A DNA stretch of 64,000 nucleotides from Ectopseudomonas khazarica (GCF_004521985.1 NZ_SBHZ01000007.1:1-64000), one strand, 5' to 3'; counted from the first letter of the stretch, positions 35,499 to 45,146 are shown. Notes: generated from the sequence alone by a model not told the origin. Numbers and translations: made by a program.

Positions 35499-36491
35499 TT
35501 AAAGTTTCTGGTCGAACTGAATAGCGCAACGGAAACTGGTTCCTAGATAATATCCGTCCTGCTCTGGCTTATCTGCCCAGCGTCGAACTGTATTCGCAGA
35601 CTGCCAACCTGACTCAAAGTAGTTTGACCCTCGACGGATTTTCTGGGCGCCTGAAGTTGGCCCTTGCGGATTATCAGCAGGCGAATTTCTGTAGTAATCA
35701 GGGTCATACCAGTCATTGACCCAGTCGGTGGCGTTACCAGCCATATCGTATAGACCCAGTGGATTCGGGGAGAACTGTCCAACGGGATGTATATCTGTGT
35801 CTTCATCACGAGGGATATTACGCCCATAGTCCAGGCTTCCTGTATCCGTAGGGAATTGCACGTACTGCCCACGATTACGGGCGGCATATTCCCATTGTGC
35901 CTCGGTCGGCAAGTCAACTGGATAGCCACTGAGCTGACCCAACCACAGACAATAGTCTTTGGACTCCTGCCATTCTTTGGGTGGAGCAGGCTTGTTCGGA
36001 TCAAATTCACCAGCTAGATCTTTCCTATTTCGATACTCCGCATCGAACAAAGGTAAGCCCTGGCTGGTGCGGAACAAATCAAAATCCCCCAATCGAGTCT
36101 GGTAGCTCGCCAGGTAGTAGCTACTCAAACGCACCTGATGTAGATAGTCATCGTCGAACGCGGGGGTAATTGGGCACAGCTCATCCGGCTCGTAGCCATA
36201 GGGCCAGGTACCCATATTGGTCTGGTCGAAATCGCAGGGCGCGCCAAAGTCGCCCATCTCGAACTCACCACCCTCGATAAACACCATCTCATCCAGCGAG
36301 CGCACCACCGCCCCAAGAATCTGGCGGCGCACTTCAGACGAGAGCTTGGGATACTGCGCATCGATGCGCTCGGTGATGGCAGCAACCTTTTCCGGGCTAA
36401 GCTTTTCGCTTTTGGGCAAGGACTGCGACTGCGCCTGGCAGCCAACCAGCAACATGGGTGATAAAAGGAGGGGTATCAGTCGCTTGTTCAT
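35499..36491 (-). CDS. SUMF1/formylglycine-generating-enzyme-like lipoprotein
   Basis: A 330-aa predicted lipoprotein (lipobox LLVGC, Cys18) with an FGE-sulphatase (SUMF1) domain from about residue 68 to the end: FIEGGEFEMGDFG, LPTEAQWEYAARNRG, GNATDWVNDWYDPDYY, IRRGSNYFES and TSFRCA. The copper-binding cysteine pair of true formylglycine-generating enzymes is not apparent, so a structural or binding role is more likely. TagR, an accessory of some T6SSs, has the same fold. It closes the island on the opposite strand. Function in immunity or T6SS regulation is only inferred from position. Confidence 0.8.
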   Translation of the reverse strand: MNKRLIPLLLSPMLLVGCQAQSQSLPKSEKLSPEKVAAITERIDAQYPKLSSEVRRQILGAVVRSLDEMVFIEGGEFEMGDFGAPCDFDQTNMGTWPYGYEPDELCPITPAFDDDYLHQVRLSSYYLASYQTRLGDFDLFRTSQGLPLFDAEYRNRKDLAGEFDPNKPAPPKEWQESKDYCLWLGQLSGYPVDLPTEAQWEYAARNRGQYVQFPTDTGSLDYGRNIPRDEDTDIHPVGQFSPNPLGLYDMAGNATDWVNDWYDPDYYRNSPADNPQGPTSGAQKIRRGSNYFESGWQSANTVRRWADKPEQDGYYLGTSFRCAIQFDQKL

Positions 36492-36664
36492 GGCAACGTC
36501 CTTGTCAGATTACGTTGGCCAACCAGGCAGGCCCGTCAGAAAACACTTCTAACTCTGCGTACGACCTTACCTAGCGCAGGGCATGCGACGCCAGGCTCAA
36601 GTCTCAGCTATGAGGAGCTCGTCATATCAAAACGTAAGCGAGCCTGTGACTGAAACTATGCCAA

Positions 36665-37918
36665 CTAGTTCTGAACTTTCCGAGTCTGCTGGCGGGCAAG
36701 CGTGGATACCAGGAGCAAAACCAGCAATCCCAATCCGCCTGCGCCGACAAACAACCCCTCATACCCCACTCCCTTGGCCAACACGCCACTGCCGGCCCCG
36801 ACGAAACCGGACAGCAGTACCTGCGCCGACGCCTGCAGGGTGAAGTCGGCGCCTTCGTGTTCGGGGCGGCACATGCGCATCATGGCAGCGAACAGGGCGA
36901 CGGTGGACATGCCGTCGGCCACCTGCTCGAACAGGGTCACGGCATACACCAGCCCGGTGTTGGCGCCCTGCCCCACCAGCAAGGCCAGCGCAGCGATGCC
37001 GAGCGCCTGCAGGGCGCCGAACAGGATCAATGCCCGCAGCACGCCGATGCGGGCGTAGAGCAGGCCGCCGAGCAGGGCGCCACCGATGCCAGCCAGGCTG
37101 CCGATCAGGGTCAGCTGGCCCAGCTGGGCGGTACTCCAGCCCTGGTCCACCAGCATCGGTTTGATCATCGGCGAGCCGAGCGAGTCGCCCAGCTTGAAGG
37201 TCAGCACCACCGCCAGCCACAGCAGCATGCCGGGCTGTGCCAGCAGGCCGCGATAATGGTTCAACAGCAGACGCGGGCCGAGGGCGCTTTCTGCCAGGGC
37301 GGGCTGGAAAGGCAGGAGCCGACGCTCGGGAAACAGCAGGATCGGCACACTCATCAGCAGGACCAGCCCGGCCAGCAGGCCGAGCGCCAGGTTCCAGCCC
37401 AGCGGGTCGATCACCAGCAGCAGGCCGCTGCCGCTGACGATCATGCCGACCTTGTAGCCGCCCACCTGCAGGCTGTTGCCCAGGCCGCGCCAGCGCTCCG
37501 GCAGCAGGCGCACGGTCAGGCCGTCGGTGGCGACGTCCTGGGTAGCCGCCAGCAGGTTGATCAGCACGAGCAGGCCGAGCAACAGCCACAGGCCGGAGCC
37601 GAACAGGGTCTGCGGCGCGAGCAGCGCCAGCGCGGCCAGGCAGGCCACGACAGCGCTCTGCAGTGGCAGGATCCAGCCACGATGGTGGCCGAGGCGGGGT
37701 GAAGCCAGCCGGTCGACCCAGGGCGCCCACAGCACCTTGAGCAGCCAGGGCAACGCCAGCAGCTTGAGCAGGCCGATCAGCGCCAGGTCGACACCATGCT
37801 GACGCAACAGCACCGGCAGCGAGTGGGCGATCAGCCCGGAGGGCAGGCCCTGCGCGCAATACAGCGACGCCAGCAGCACCAGCGTGGCATTGGAAGGGCG
37901 AGGGGCGGATGGCGACAT
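36665..37918 (-). CDS. MFS transporter, PAT/AmpG-like family
   Basis: A 417-aa transporter with about twelve hydrophobic segments. Its N-terminus (LYCAQGLPSGLIAHSLPVLLRQHG) and ATQDVATDGL plus GNSLQVGGYKVGM motifs are those of the peptide-acetyl-CoA/AmpG branch of the MFS. The ATG at 37918 is preferred over a TTG at 37936. The substrate is unknown. High GC marks it as chromosomal backbone flanking the T6SS island; a relic of its coding sequence (or that of a close relative) occurs inside the island at 33352-33440. The 173-bp gap to the lipoprotein gene shows nothing notable. Confidence 0.85.
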   Translation of the reverse strand: MSPSAPRPSNATLVLLASLYCAQGLPSGLIAHSLPVLLRQHGVDLALIGLLKLLALPWLLKVLWAPWVDRLASPRLGHHRGWILPLQSAVVACLAALALLAPQTLFGSGLWLLLGLLVLINLLAATQDVATDGLTVRLLPERWRGLGNSLQVGGYKVGMIVSGSGLLLVIDPLGWNLALGLLAGLVLLMSVPILLFPERRLLPFQPALAESALGPRLLLNHYRGLLAQPGMLLWLAVVLTFKLGDSLGSPMIKPMLVDQGWSTAQLGQLTLIGSLAGIGGALLGGLLYARIGVLRALILFGALQALGIAALALLVGQGANTGLVYAVTLFEQVADGMSTVALFAAMMRMCRPEHEGADFTLQASAQVLLSGFVGAGSGVLAKGVGYEGLFVGAGGLGLLVLLLVSTLARQQTRKVQN

Positions 37919-38000
37919 GGCAGGCGCTCGCGGCAAAAGCGCAAGCCTAGTGGTTTGCGCCTGCGAGCGGCAACGCAGCGGTGGTTACAGTTCGTAGCGC

Positions 38001-38065
38001 GGGCGTCGCGGCTGAAGCCCCTCCCACAACAGCCTTGCCAGCCCGCAGCCCGGAGGCAATCCGGG
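38001..38065. repeat. REP-like elements
   Basis: Positions 38001-38027 are the exact reverse complement of 36-62. Positions 38048-38065 hold a CCCGGA...TCCGGG inverted repeat of the same class as 110-126 and 45188-45205. They lie in the 267-bp gene-free gap between the MFS gene start (37918) and the znuA stop (38186). Confidence 0.75.
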
Positions 38066-38102
38066 GCGTCGCTCGCGCAAGCCCCGGCGGATCTTCCTGT
38101 GC

Positions 38103-38189
38103 GTAGGGTGGATGACGCCTTTTTCATCCACCATCAAGGGCTCGGGCCGGCGTTTATCCGGTAGAGCGCTGCAGCGCGCTCCACCCTAC
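38103..38189. repeat. 87-bp element with 10-bp terminal inverted repeats
   Basis: GTAGGGTGGA at 38103-38112 and TCCACCCTAC at 38180-38189 are perfect inverted ends. Inside is a hairpin GGTGGATGA...TCATCCACC (38107-38132) and a GAGCGC/GCGCTC palindrome. The right end supplies the znuA stop codon. It looks like a miniature repeat (REP/BOX or MITE class). Confidence 0.6.
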
Positions 38190-39142
38190 AGGCTGTTCAG
38201 GCACTCGCTCAGGCCGTTGGCCAGGTTTTCCAGCAGCAGTGGGTAGGCCGTGGCATCGACCGGCAAGGTGCCGCCCAGTGCATCCAGCTCGGCCAGTCTG
38301 ACCGGCAGGCCGGCGGTGAGGGTTTCCGCCAGGCGCGGGCGCAGCGGTGGCTCGCTGAACACGCAACTGGGCCCCGCAGCCTGCAGACGCTCGCGCATCG
38401 CCGCGACATGCCGCGCCCCTGGCTGCACTTCGGTCAGCACGCTGAATACGCCGGCATGCTTGAGGCCATACGCTGCCTCGAAATAGTCGAAGGCCTCGTG
38501 GAAGACGAAATAGGGCTTGCCCTGCAGCGCCGCCAGTTGCGGACGAATGCGCCCGTCGAGCGCATCCAGGCGCTGTTCGAATGCCTGCAGATTGGCGGCA
38601 TAGCGCGCCGCATTGGCCGCGTCCAGCGCGCTCAGGTCGGCTGCCATGCGCGCCGCGATTACCCTGGCATTGACCGGTGACAGCCACAGATGGGCATCCA
38701 GGCTGCCCGGACGGTGGTCGTGGTCATGCCCGAGGTCCTCATCGGCGTGATCCTCCCCGTGCCCAGCATGCTCCTCGTGGCTGTCGCCGAAGTGACGCAG
38801 GGCCATGCCTGGCAGATCCTGCACGGCCACCTGCGGTTTCTGGCGATTGTTCAGCACGCGCGGCAGGAAATTCTCCAGGTCCGCGCCCACCCAGTAGAGC
38901 AGATCGGCATCGCGCACCCGGCGCACGTCGGAAGGACGCAACGCGTAGTGGTGCGGCGAGGCGCCGGACGGCAGCAGCACCTCGGGCGCGCCAACGCCAT
39001 CCTGCACGGCCGCTGCGATCAATTGCAGCGGTTTGATGCTGGTCAGGACACGCACCTCGGCCTGGGCGCTGGCGACGAAGAACAGGGCGATAAGACAGAT
39101 AAGACGCGACACGGGACATACTCGGATTGGATGGGTGGACAT
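38186..39142 (-). CDS. znuA: Zinc ABC transporter periplasmic binding protein ZnuA
   Basis: Cluster A-I metal-binding protein, 318 aa from the ATG at 39142 or 308 aa from a GTG at 39112; both give a Sec signal ending near VASAQA. Zinc ligands typical of ZnuA are visible: His in ASPHHYALRPSD, His in DAHLWLSPVN and HEAFDYF. A His/Asp-rich loop (HAGHGEDHADEDLGHDHDH) marks zinc specificity over manganese. It delivers periplasmic zinc to ZnuBC. The gene is divergent from zur, with a Zur-type palindrome between them. Its stop lies inside the repeat element at 38103-38189. Confidence 0.93.
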   Translation of the reverse strand: MSTHPIRVCPVSRLICLIALFFVASAQAEVRVLTSIKPLQLIAAAVQDGVGAPEVLLPSGASPHHYALRPSDVRRVRDADLLYWVGADLENFLPRVLNNRQKPQVAVQDLPGMALRHFGDSHEEHAGHGEDHADEDLGHDHDHRPGSLDAHLWLSPVNARVIAARMAADLSALDAANAARYAANLQAFEQRLDALDGRIRPQLAALQGKPYFVFHEAFDYFEAAYGLKHAGVFSVLTEVQPGARHVAAMRERLQAAGPSCVFSEPPLRPRLAETLTAGLPVRLAELDALGGTLPVDATAYPLLLENLANGLSECLNSL

Positions 39143-39339
39143 CTCTGCAAACCTGAGCGCGGTAGCCAGCGCAAGGCGCAAGACCAACGGACGTATCAGC
39201 CAAAGGCTGGCCCGAAGGCTGAGCGCCAGCGAATCCGGCAGGCGAGAAGATGCAGTTTACCTGCGGTAAATGAGCATCCTGGGCCTGTTTTCAACGCAGC
39301 AATGGCAACGCAGGTGGTTTTTAGAGACGCACTGAGCGA

Positions 39340-39352
39340 GTAATATAATAAC
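39340..39352. promoter_or_regulatory. Zur box
   Basis: GTAATATAATAAC is a close match to the Zur/Fur-type palindrome GTTATA-NN-ATAAC. It lies 27 bp before the zur start and upstream of znuA. It should repress both divergent transcripts when zinc is plentiful. Confidence 0.7.
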
Positions 39353-39378
39353 GTCTCCTACCAGCGCCGTCCTTGCCC

Positions 39379-39864
39379 ATGACCGACACGCCACTGGCCT
39401 CGCGCCCCCATGATCACTCCCGCTGCGTCAGTCATGCCCTGGCTGAGGCCGAAGCCATCTGTGCCCGCCAGGGCCTGCGCCTCACCACCCTGCGCAAGCG
39501 CGTGCTGGAGCTGGTATGGGCCAGCCACAAGCCTCTCGGCGCCTACGACATCCTCGGCGTACTCAGCGAGGAAGATGGCCGCCGTGCCGCGCCGCCTACC
39601 GTTTATCGCGCGCTGGATTTCCTCCTGGAGAACGGCCTGGTGCATCGCATTGCGTCGCTCAACGCCTTCGTCGGCTGCAGCCATCCTGAGCATGCCCACC
39701 AGGGCCAGTTCCTGATCTGCCGGGTGTGCCATGCCGCGACCGAGCTGGAACAGCCGGCCATCAGCCAGGCGATCGTCGACGGCGCCGCAGGCGTCGGTTT
39801 CGCGGTGGAAAGCCAGACCGTGGAAGTGGTCGGCCTCTGCGCCGGCTGCAAGGACGAACGATGA
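39379..39864 (+). CDS. zur: Zinc uptake regulator Zur (Fur family)
   Basis: A 161-aa Fur-family repressor with an N-terminal winged helix (about residues 25-85; [48 protein letters not shown]) and a dimerisation domain with the structural zinc site CRVCH...CAGC. Zur represses zinc uptake genes when zinc-loaded. The ATG at 39379 is chosen over a TTG at 39373. It overlaps znuC by the ATGA quartet, so regulator and transporter genes share one message. Confidence 0.95.
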   Translation: MTDTPLASRPHDHSRCVSHALAEAEAICARQGLRLTTLRKRVLELVWASHKPLGAYDILGVLSEEDGRRAAPPTVYRALDFLLENGLVHRIASLNAFVGCSHPEHAHQGQFLICRVCHAATELEQPAISQAIVDGAAGVGFAVESQTVEVVGLCAGCKDER

Positions 39865-40649
39865 GCGACGCGCTGATCCAGCTGCAGGGCGTGGCCGTCG
39901 GTTTCAACGGCCAGGCCGTGCTGGACGACGTTCAGCTCAGCGTTAGACCTGGCGAGATCGTCACCCTGATCGGCCCCAACGGCGCCGGCAAGACCACCCT
40001 GGTGCGCGTCGTGCTCGGCCTTCTGCAGCCGGACCGGGGCAAGGTCCGCCGTGCGCCACGCCTGCGCATCGGCTACATGCCGCAGAAGCTGCATGTCGAT
40101 GCCACCCTGCCGCTGTCAGTGCTGCGTTTCCTGCGCCTGGTGCCGGGGGTGGACCGCAAGCGCGCCCTCGCGGCGCTGGCCGAGGTCGGCGCCGAACAGG
40201 TGATCGACAGCCCGCTGCAGAGCATCTCCGGCGGCGAGATGCAGCGCGTGCTGCTGGCCCGGGCGCTGCTGCGCGAGCCACAGCTGCTGGTGCTCGACGA
40301 GCCCGTGCAGGGTGTCGACGTGGCCGGCCAGGCCGAGCTGTACCGGCTGATCTCGCAGCTGCGTGAACGCTATGGCTGTGGCGTGCTGATGGTCTCGCAC
40401 GACCTGCACCTGGTGATGAGCGCCACCGACCAGGTGGTCTGCCTCAACCGTCACGTATGCTGCTCCGGGCACCCGGAACAGGTCAGTGGCGACCCGGCCT
40501 TCATCGAACTGTTCGGCCAGGACGCCAAGAGCCTGGCCGTCTACCACCACCATCACGACCATGATCACGACCTGCATGGCGGCGTGGTCAAGGCGGGCCT
40601 GACCATCCATGGCCCGGCTCACGTTCACGGTCCAGGTTGCAAACACTGA
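39861..40649 (+). CDS. znuC: Zinc ABC transporter ATPase ZnuC
   Basis: A 262-aa ATPase with Walker [10 protein letters not shown], signature ISGGEMQRV, Walker [13 protein letters not shown] and switch VSHD. The C-terminus carries a His-rich tail ([12 protein letters not shown], later HVHGPGCKH), a feature of ZnuC proteins and consistent with zinc sensing or buffering at the membrane. It starts at an ATG overlapping the zur stop, and its own stop overlaps znuB. Confidence 0.95.
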   Translation: MSDALIQLQGVAVGFNGQAVLDDVQLSVRPGEIVTLIGPNGAGKTTLVRVVLGLLQPDRGKVRRAPRLRIGYMPQKLHVDATLPLSVLRFLRLVPGVDRKRALAALAEVGAEQVIDSPLQSISGGEMQRVLLARALLREPQLLVLDEPVQGVDVAGQAELYRLISQLRERYGCGVLMVSHDLHLVMSATDQVVCLNRHVCCSGHPEQVSGDPAFIELFGQDAKSLAVYHHHHDHDHDLHGGVVKAGLTIHGPAHVHGPGCKH

Positions 40650-41437
40650 TGCCCGATTTCCTCCTCAACGCCCTGCTCGCCGGCCTGGCGCTGGCCCTGG
40701 TGGCCGGCCCGCTTGGCTCCTTCGTGGTCTGGCGGCGCATGGCCTACTTTGGCGACACCCTGTCCCATGCCGCCCTGCTCGGCGTGGCGCTGGGCCTGAT
40801 GCTCGACGTCAGCCCGACCCTGACGGTGACCGTCGGCTGCGTGCTGCTGGCCGTGCTGCTGGTCACCCTGCAACAGCGCCAGCCACTGGCCTCCGACACC
40901 CTGCTCGGCATCCTCGCCCACAGCACCCTGTCGCTGGGCCTGGTGGCGCTGAGCTTCATGCATGACGTGCGTATCGACCTGATGAGCTACCTGTTCGGCG
41001 ACCTGCTGGCGGTCAGCCACAGCGACCTGGCCTGGATCGTCGGCGGCAGCGCACTGGTGCTGGCGCTGCTGGCCTGGCTGTGGCGCCCCCTGCTGGCGAT
41101 TACCGTGCACGAAGAGCTGGCGCGCGTCGAAGGCCTGCCGGTGGCGGCGATTCGCCTGGCCCTGATGCTGCTGATCGCGGTGGTGATCGCCGTGGCGATG
41201 AAGGTCGTCGGCGTCCTGCTGATCACCTCGCTGCTGATCATTCCCGCCGCCGCCGCCCAGCGTCATGCGCGCACGCCGGAACAGATGGCCATCGGCGCCA
41301 GCCTGCTCGGCCTGCTGGCGGTGTGCTGCGGCCTGACGCTGTCCTGGTACCAGGACACGCCAGCCGGGCCGTCCATCGTGGTCAGCGCTGCCGGACTGTT
41401 CCTGGCCAGCTTCGCCCTGCCCAAGCGCAACGGATGA
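40649..41437 (+). CDS. znuB: Zinc ABC transporter permease ZnuB
   Basis: A 262-aa permease of the ABC-3 family with about eight hydrophobic segments, including SFVVWRRMAYFGDTLSHAAL near the N-terminus, a hallmark of ZnuB. The ATG at 40649 overlaps the znuC stop; a TTG at 40637 would add four residues. It forms the membrane channel for zinc with ZnuC and ZnuA. Confidence 0.95.
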   Translation: MPDFLLNALLAGLALALVAGPLGSFVVWRRMAYFGDTLSHAALLGVALGLMLDVSPTLTVTVGCVLLAVLLVTLQQRQPLASDTLLGILAHSTLSLGLVALSFMHDVRIDLMSYLFGDLLAVSHSDLAWIVGGSALVLALLAWLWRPLLAITVHEELARVEGLPVAAIRLALMLLIAVVIAVAMKVVGVLLITSLLIIPAAAAQRHARTPEQMAIGASLLGLLAVCCGLTLSWYQDTPAGPSIVVSAAGLFLASFALPKRNG

Positions 41438-41554
41438 TGGCGCGCGCCGCGTAAGCAGAGCGCCATCCGGGGGAACGGTATAGCGAGCGGCGTGAAATCG
41501 GCACCGCAAACCTGTATGATTGCGCGTTTTTTGCACAACTCGAGACGCGTAGTC

Positions 41555-42394
41555 ATGAAGTCGTTCGCTTTTCGTGGTCTTCCCCTGGTTCTGGTTCTGC
41601 TGCTGGCCGGCTGCCAGAACACGCCATCGCACAACGTGCTGCCGGTCGATGAACTGGTCAGCGCCTTCCGCCAGCTTGACGTGAGCCTGGCCGAGGAGCG
41701 GCTCGACGACGCGCGCAGCCAGCTCGATGCCCTGCAGCGTCGCGCCAGCGGTGACACGCGCCTGGAGCAATACCAGCGCCAGTTGGCCGATGCCTACATG
41801 GAACAGGGCCGCGAGGCGCTGCAACAGGGTGATCTGGATCGCGCCGCGCAGGCGCTGGGCCAGGCACGCAGCCTGCTGCCGCAGGCACCGTCGCTGAGCC
41901 ATGACCTGAACCAGGCCATCGACCGCGCACGAGAGGCCCGCCAGAACGCCGCCGAACAGCAGGCGCGGGAGGCGGCGGCCAGGCTCGATGCGCAGCGTCA
42001 GGAACAGCTGCGCCAGCAGCGCCTGACGGCCGAGCGTCAGCTCAAGGCCGCCGCCGCTGCAGTCACCGAACCTGCCGTGGAGCCGGTCGTCGAGCGCGCA
42101 CCCAAGGCACGCCTGATCGACCTCGACGCCACCACCAGCAGCGTCGCCCTGCCTATGCTGGACAACCAGGACAACGAAAACCTGCGCCGCCTGCTCGACA
42201 GCGTCGCAGCCGATGTCGTGACCTTTCACTGTGCGGTGCGCATCGAAGTACGCGAGGCCAAGGACTATCCCTGGGTCGCGGCGCTGCTCTCGGCACGGAT
42301 CAAGAAGCTAGACCCGACCTTCCGCCCGCGACTGAGCCAGAAGATCGTGCCGCAGCAGGTGCCGCGTCTGCTGTTGAGCCCGCAGCGCAAGTAG
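41555..42394 (+). CDS. Lipoprotein with coiled-coil, znu-associated
   Basis: A 279-aa predicted lipoprotein: signal MKSFAFRGLPLVLVLLLAGC with lipobox LAGC (Cys20). The middle (about residues 60-190) is Gln/Ala/Arg-rich and probably coiled coil with TPR-like character; the C-terminus (about 200-279) is a small domain (DVVTFHCAVRIEVREAKDYPWV). The same lipoprotein follows the znu genes in other pseudomonads (PA5502-like), but its function is unknown. It is separated from znuB by 117 bp with its own likely promoter. The gap 42395-42575 to metN has no gene. Confidence 0.75.
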   Translation: MKSFAFRGLPLVLVLLLAGCQNTPSHNVLPVDELVSAFRQLDVSLAEERLDDARSQLDALQRRASGDTRLEQYQRQLADAYMEQGREALQQGDLDRAAQALGQARSLLPQAPSLSHDLNQAIDRAREARQNAAEQQAREAAARLDAQRQEQLRQQRLTAERQLKAAAAAVTEPAVEPVVERAPKARLIDLDATTSSVALPMLDNQDNENLRRLLDSVAADVVTFHCAVRIEVREAKDYPWVAALLSARIKKLDPTFRPRLSQKIVPQQVPRLLLSPQRK

Positions 42395-42575
42395 TGCCGC
42401 ACGCCGGCTTCTGCGCTGCAGGTAATGCCATTTTGTAATAACCATAGGCCAACAAAGATTTTCTCGGCCTAAACACCGCCGGGTAAACTAGCGCCCTTTT
42501 GCGCCCACCCGGCGCCCGACGGCCGGCTCGACAACCCCGTAGCCCGCCCTTGAACACACCCAAAAGGTCGTTCGT

Positions 42576-43583
42576 GTGATCCAGTTTCAATCCGTCCACA
42601 AGGCTTACCGCGTCGCGGGCCGCGAGATTCCGGCGTTGCAGCCCACCACGCTGCAGATCGGACGCGGCCAGGTGTTCGGCATCATCGGCCACTCCGGCGC
42701 CGGCAAGAGCACCCTGCTGCGCCTGATCAACCGCCTCGAGGAGCCCACCGGCGGGCGCATCGAGATCGACGATGTCGACGTCACTGCGCTCGACGCCAAT
42801 GGCCTGCGCCGCTTCCGCCAGCAGGTCGGGATGATTTTCCAGCACTTCAACCTGCTGTCCTCGAAGACCGTCGCCGACAACATCGCCATGCCGCTGCGCC
42901 TGGCCGGCGAGCTGAGCCGTGCCGAGATCGATGCCCGTGTTGCCGAACTGCTGGCCCGCGTCGGCCTGCAGGAGCATGCGAAGAAATACCCGGCGCAGCT
43001 CTCCGGCGGGCAGAAGCAGCGCGTCGGCATCGCCCGCGCGCTGAGCACCCGGCCGAAGATCCTGCTGTGCGACGAAGCCACCAGCGCCCTCGACCCGCAG
43101 ACCACCACCGCCGTGCTGCACCTGCTGGCCGAAATCAACCGCGAGCTGGGCCTGACCATCGTGCTGATCACCCATGAAATGGACGTGATTCGCCGCGTCT
43201 GCGACCGCGTGGCGGTGATGGATGCCGGCGTCATCGTCGAAGAAGGCCCGGTGGCCGAGGTGTTCCTGCACCCGCAGCACTCGACCACACGGCGCTTCGT
43301 ACAGGAGTCCGAGCATGTCGACGAGGCCGAACAGCGCGATGACTTCGCCCATGTCGAAGGCCGCATCCTGCGCCTGACCTTCCAGGGCGACGCCACCTAC
43401 GCGCCACTGCTGGGCACCGTGGCCCGCGAGACCGGGGTGGACTACAGCATCCTCGCCGGGCGCATCGACCGCATCAAGGACACCCCCTACGGCCAGCTCA
43501 CCCTGGCCCTGACCGGTGGCGACATCGACGCCGCGCTGGCGCGCTTCGCAGCCGCCGATGTGCATCTGGAGGTACTGCGCTGA
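42576..43583 (+). CDS. metN: Methionine ABC transporter ATP-binding protein MetN
   Basis: A 335-aa ATPase with Walker [10 protein letters not shown], signature LSGGQKQR, Walker [14 protein letters not shown] and switch ITHEM. The C-terminal NIL domain (about residues 255-335) is the regulatory methionine-binding part diagnostic of MetN. The start is a GTG at 42576 preceded by AAAAGG. The stop overlaps the metI start. Confidence 0.95.
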   Translation: MIQFQSVHKAYRVAGREIPALQPTTLQIGRGQVFGIIGHSGAGKSTLLRLINRLEEPTGGRIEIDDVDVTALDANGLRRFRQQVGMIFQHFNLLSSKTVADNIAMPLRLAGELSRAEIDARVAELLARVGLQEHAKKYPAQLSGGQKQRVGIARALSTRPKILLCDEATSALDPQTTTAVLHLLAEINRELGLTIVLITHEMDVIRRVCDRVAVMDAGVIVEEGPVAEVFLHPQHSTTRRFVQESEHVDEAEQRDDFAHVEGRILRLTFQGDATYAPLLGTVARETGVDYSILAGRIDRIKDTPYGQLTLALTGGDIDAALARFAAADVHLEVLR

Positions 43584-44251
43584 TGCTCGAACAACTGCTG
43601 CCCAACGTCTTCTGGCCGGAAATCTGGCAGGCCAGTATCGACACCCTGAACATGCTGCTCGGCTCGATGCTGTTCACCGTGCTGCTCGGCCTGCCGCTCG
43701 GCGTGCTGCTGTTCCTCACTGGCCCGCGCCAGCTGTTCGAGCAGAAGGCCCTGTATGGCGTGCTGTCGCTGGTGGTCAACGTCCTGCGCTCGGTGCCCTT
43801 CGTCATCCTGCTGATCCTGATGCTGCCCGTCACCGAGCTGGTGGTCGGCACCTCGCTGGGGGTCGCCGGGGCCATCCCGCCACTGGTGGTCGGCGCCACG
43901 CCGTTCTTCGCCCGCCTGGTGGAAACCGCGCTGCGCGAAGTGGAGCGCGGCATCATCGAGGCGACCCAGGCCATGGGCGCCAGCACCTGGCAGATCATCA
44001 CCCGCGCGCTGCTGCCCGAGGCCCTACCCGGCCTGCTCGCCGCCACCACCGTCACCGCGATCACCCTGGTCGGCTACACCGCCATGAGCGGCCTGGTCGG
44101 CGGCGGCGGCCTGGGTGACCTGGCCGTGCGCTACGGCTACCAGCGCTACCAGCCCGACGTGATGGCCGTGACCGTGGTACTGCTGCTGATTCTGGTGCAG
44201 GTGCTGCAGATGGTCGGTGACCGCCTGGTGGTGCACTTTTCTCGCAAGTAA
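43583..44251 (+). CDS. metI: Methionine ABC transporter permease MetI
   Basis: A 222-aa permease with about five hydrophobic spans. The family pattern LRSVPFVILLILMLPVTELV and the EAA region (REVERGIIEATQAMGASTWQ) are clear. It pairs with MetN and is followed 64 bp later by the binding-protein gene metQ. Confidence 0.95.
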   Translation: MLEQLLPNVFWPEIWQASIDTLNMLLGSMLFTVLLGLPLGVLLFLTGPRQLFEQKALYGVLSLVVNVLRSVPFVILLILMLPVTELVVGTSLGVAGAIPPLVVGATPFFARLVETALREVERGIIEATQAMGASTWQIITRALLPEALPGLLAATTVTAITLVGYTAMSGLVGGGGLGDLAVRYGYQRYQPDVMAVTVVLLLILVQVLQMVGDRLVVHFSRK

Positions 44252-44315
44252 TGATGAAAAGCGGCGACTCGCCACCCGCGAGACCCGCGCCAACCTTCCC
44301 AAAAGGAACCTCGAA

Positions 44316-45086
44316 ATGAAGAAACTGCTGACTGCCCTGGCTGCCTGCGCGGCCTTCTCGGCCCAGGCCGAAACCCTCAACGTCGCCGCCACCCCGGTGC
44401 CGCACGCGGAGATCCTCGAGTTCGTCAAACCGGCGCTGGCCAAAGAAGGTGTGGAGCTGAAGGTGCGGGTGTTCACCGACTACGTGCAGCCCAACCTGCA
44501 GGTGCAGCAGGGCAACCTGGACGCCAACTTCTTCCAGCACCAGCCGTACCTGGACGAGTTCAATGCCAGCCGCAAGACCGATCTGGTCAGCGTCGCCGGC
44601 GTGCACGTAGAGCCCTTCGGCGCCTACTCCAGCAAGATCAAGAATCTGAGCGAACTGCCGCAGGGCGCCACCGTGGCCATCCCCAACGACGCCACCAACG
44701 GCGGCCGTGCCCTGCTGCTGCTGCAGAAGGCCGGTGTGATCAAGCTCAAGGCGGACGCCGGCATCCTCGCCACGCCGAAGGACATCGTCGAGAACCCGAA
44801 GGCGATCAAGGTGCGTGAACTGGAAGCGGCCACCCTGCCGCGCGTGCTGAGCCAGGTCGACCTCGCCCTGATCAACACCAACTACGCCCTGGAAGCCAAG
44901 CTGAACCCGACCCAGGACGCCCTGGCCATCGAAGGCAGCGACTCGCCGTACGTCAACATCCTGGTGACCCGCGCCGACAACAAGGACGCCGAGGCCGTGC
45001 AGAAGCTGGTCAAGGCCCTGCACAGCGCCGAGGTCAAGCAGTTCATCGAAGAGAAGTACAAGGGCGCTGTCGTACCGGCGTTCTGA
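44316..45086 (+). CDS. metQ: Methionine-binding protein MetQ (NlpA family)
   Basis: A 256-aa NlpA-family binding protein. The signal peptide (MKKLLTALAACAAFSAQA) appears to be type I or weakly lipoprotein-like. Conserved NlpA sequence follows: ATPVPHAEILEFVKP, FTDYVQPN, ANFFQHQPYL, PNDATNGGRALLLLQ. It supplies L- or D-methionine to MetNI. AAAAGGAACC precedes the ATG. A terminator follows at 45112. Confidence 0.95.
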   Translation: MKKLLTALAACAAFSAQAETLNVAATPVPHAEILEFVKPALAKEGVELKVRVFTDYVQPNLQVQQGNLDANFFQHQPYLDEFNASRKTDLVSVAGVHVEPFGAYSSKIKNLSELPQGATVAIPNDATNGGRALLLLQKAGVIKLKADAGILATPKDIVENPKAIKVRELEAATLPRVLSQVDLALINTNYALEAKLNPTQDALAIEGSDSPYVNILVTRADNKDAEAVQKLVKALHSAEVKQFIEEKYKGAVVPAF

Positions 45087-45111
45087 TCGCTGATCGTACC
45101 CGTCGTACCCG

Positions 45112-45146
45112 ATGCCGCGTGGCCGTCCAGCCACGCGGCATTTTTA
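45112..45146 (+). terminator. Rho-independent terminator after metQ
   Basis: A stem GCCGCGTGG...CCACGCGGC with flanking A-T pairs is followed by TTTTTATT, 26 bp after the metQ stop. Confidence 0.92.
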
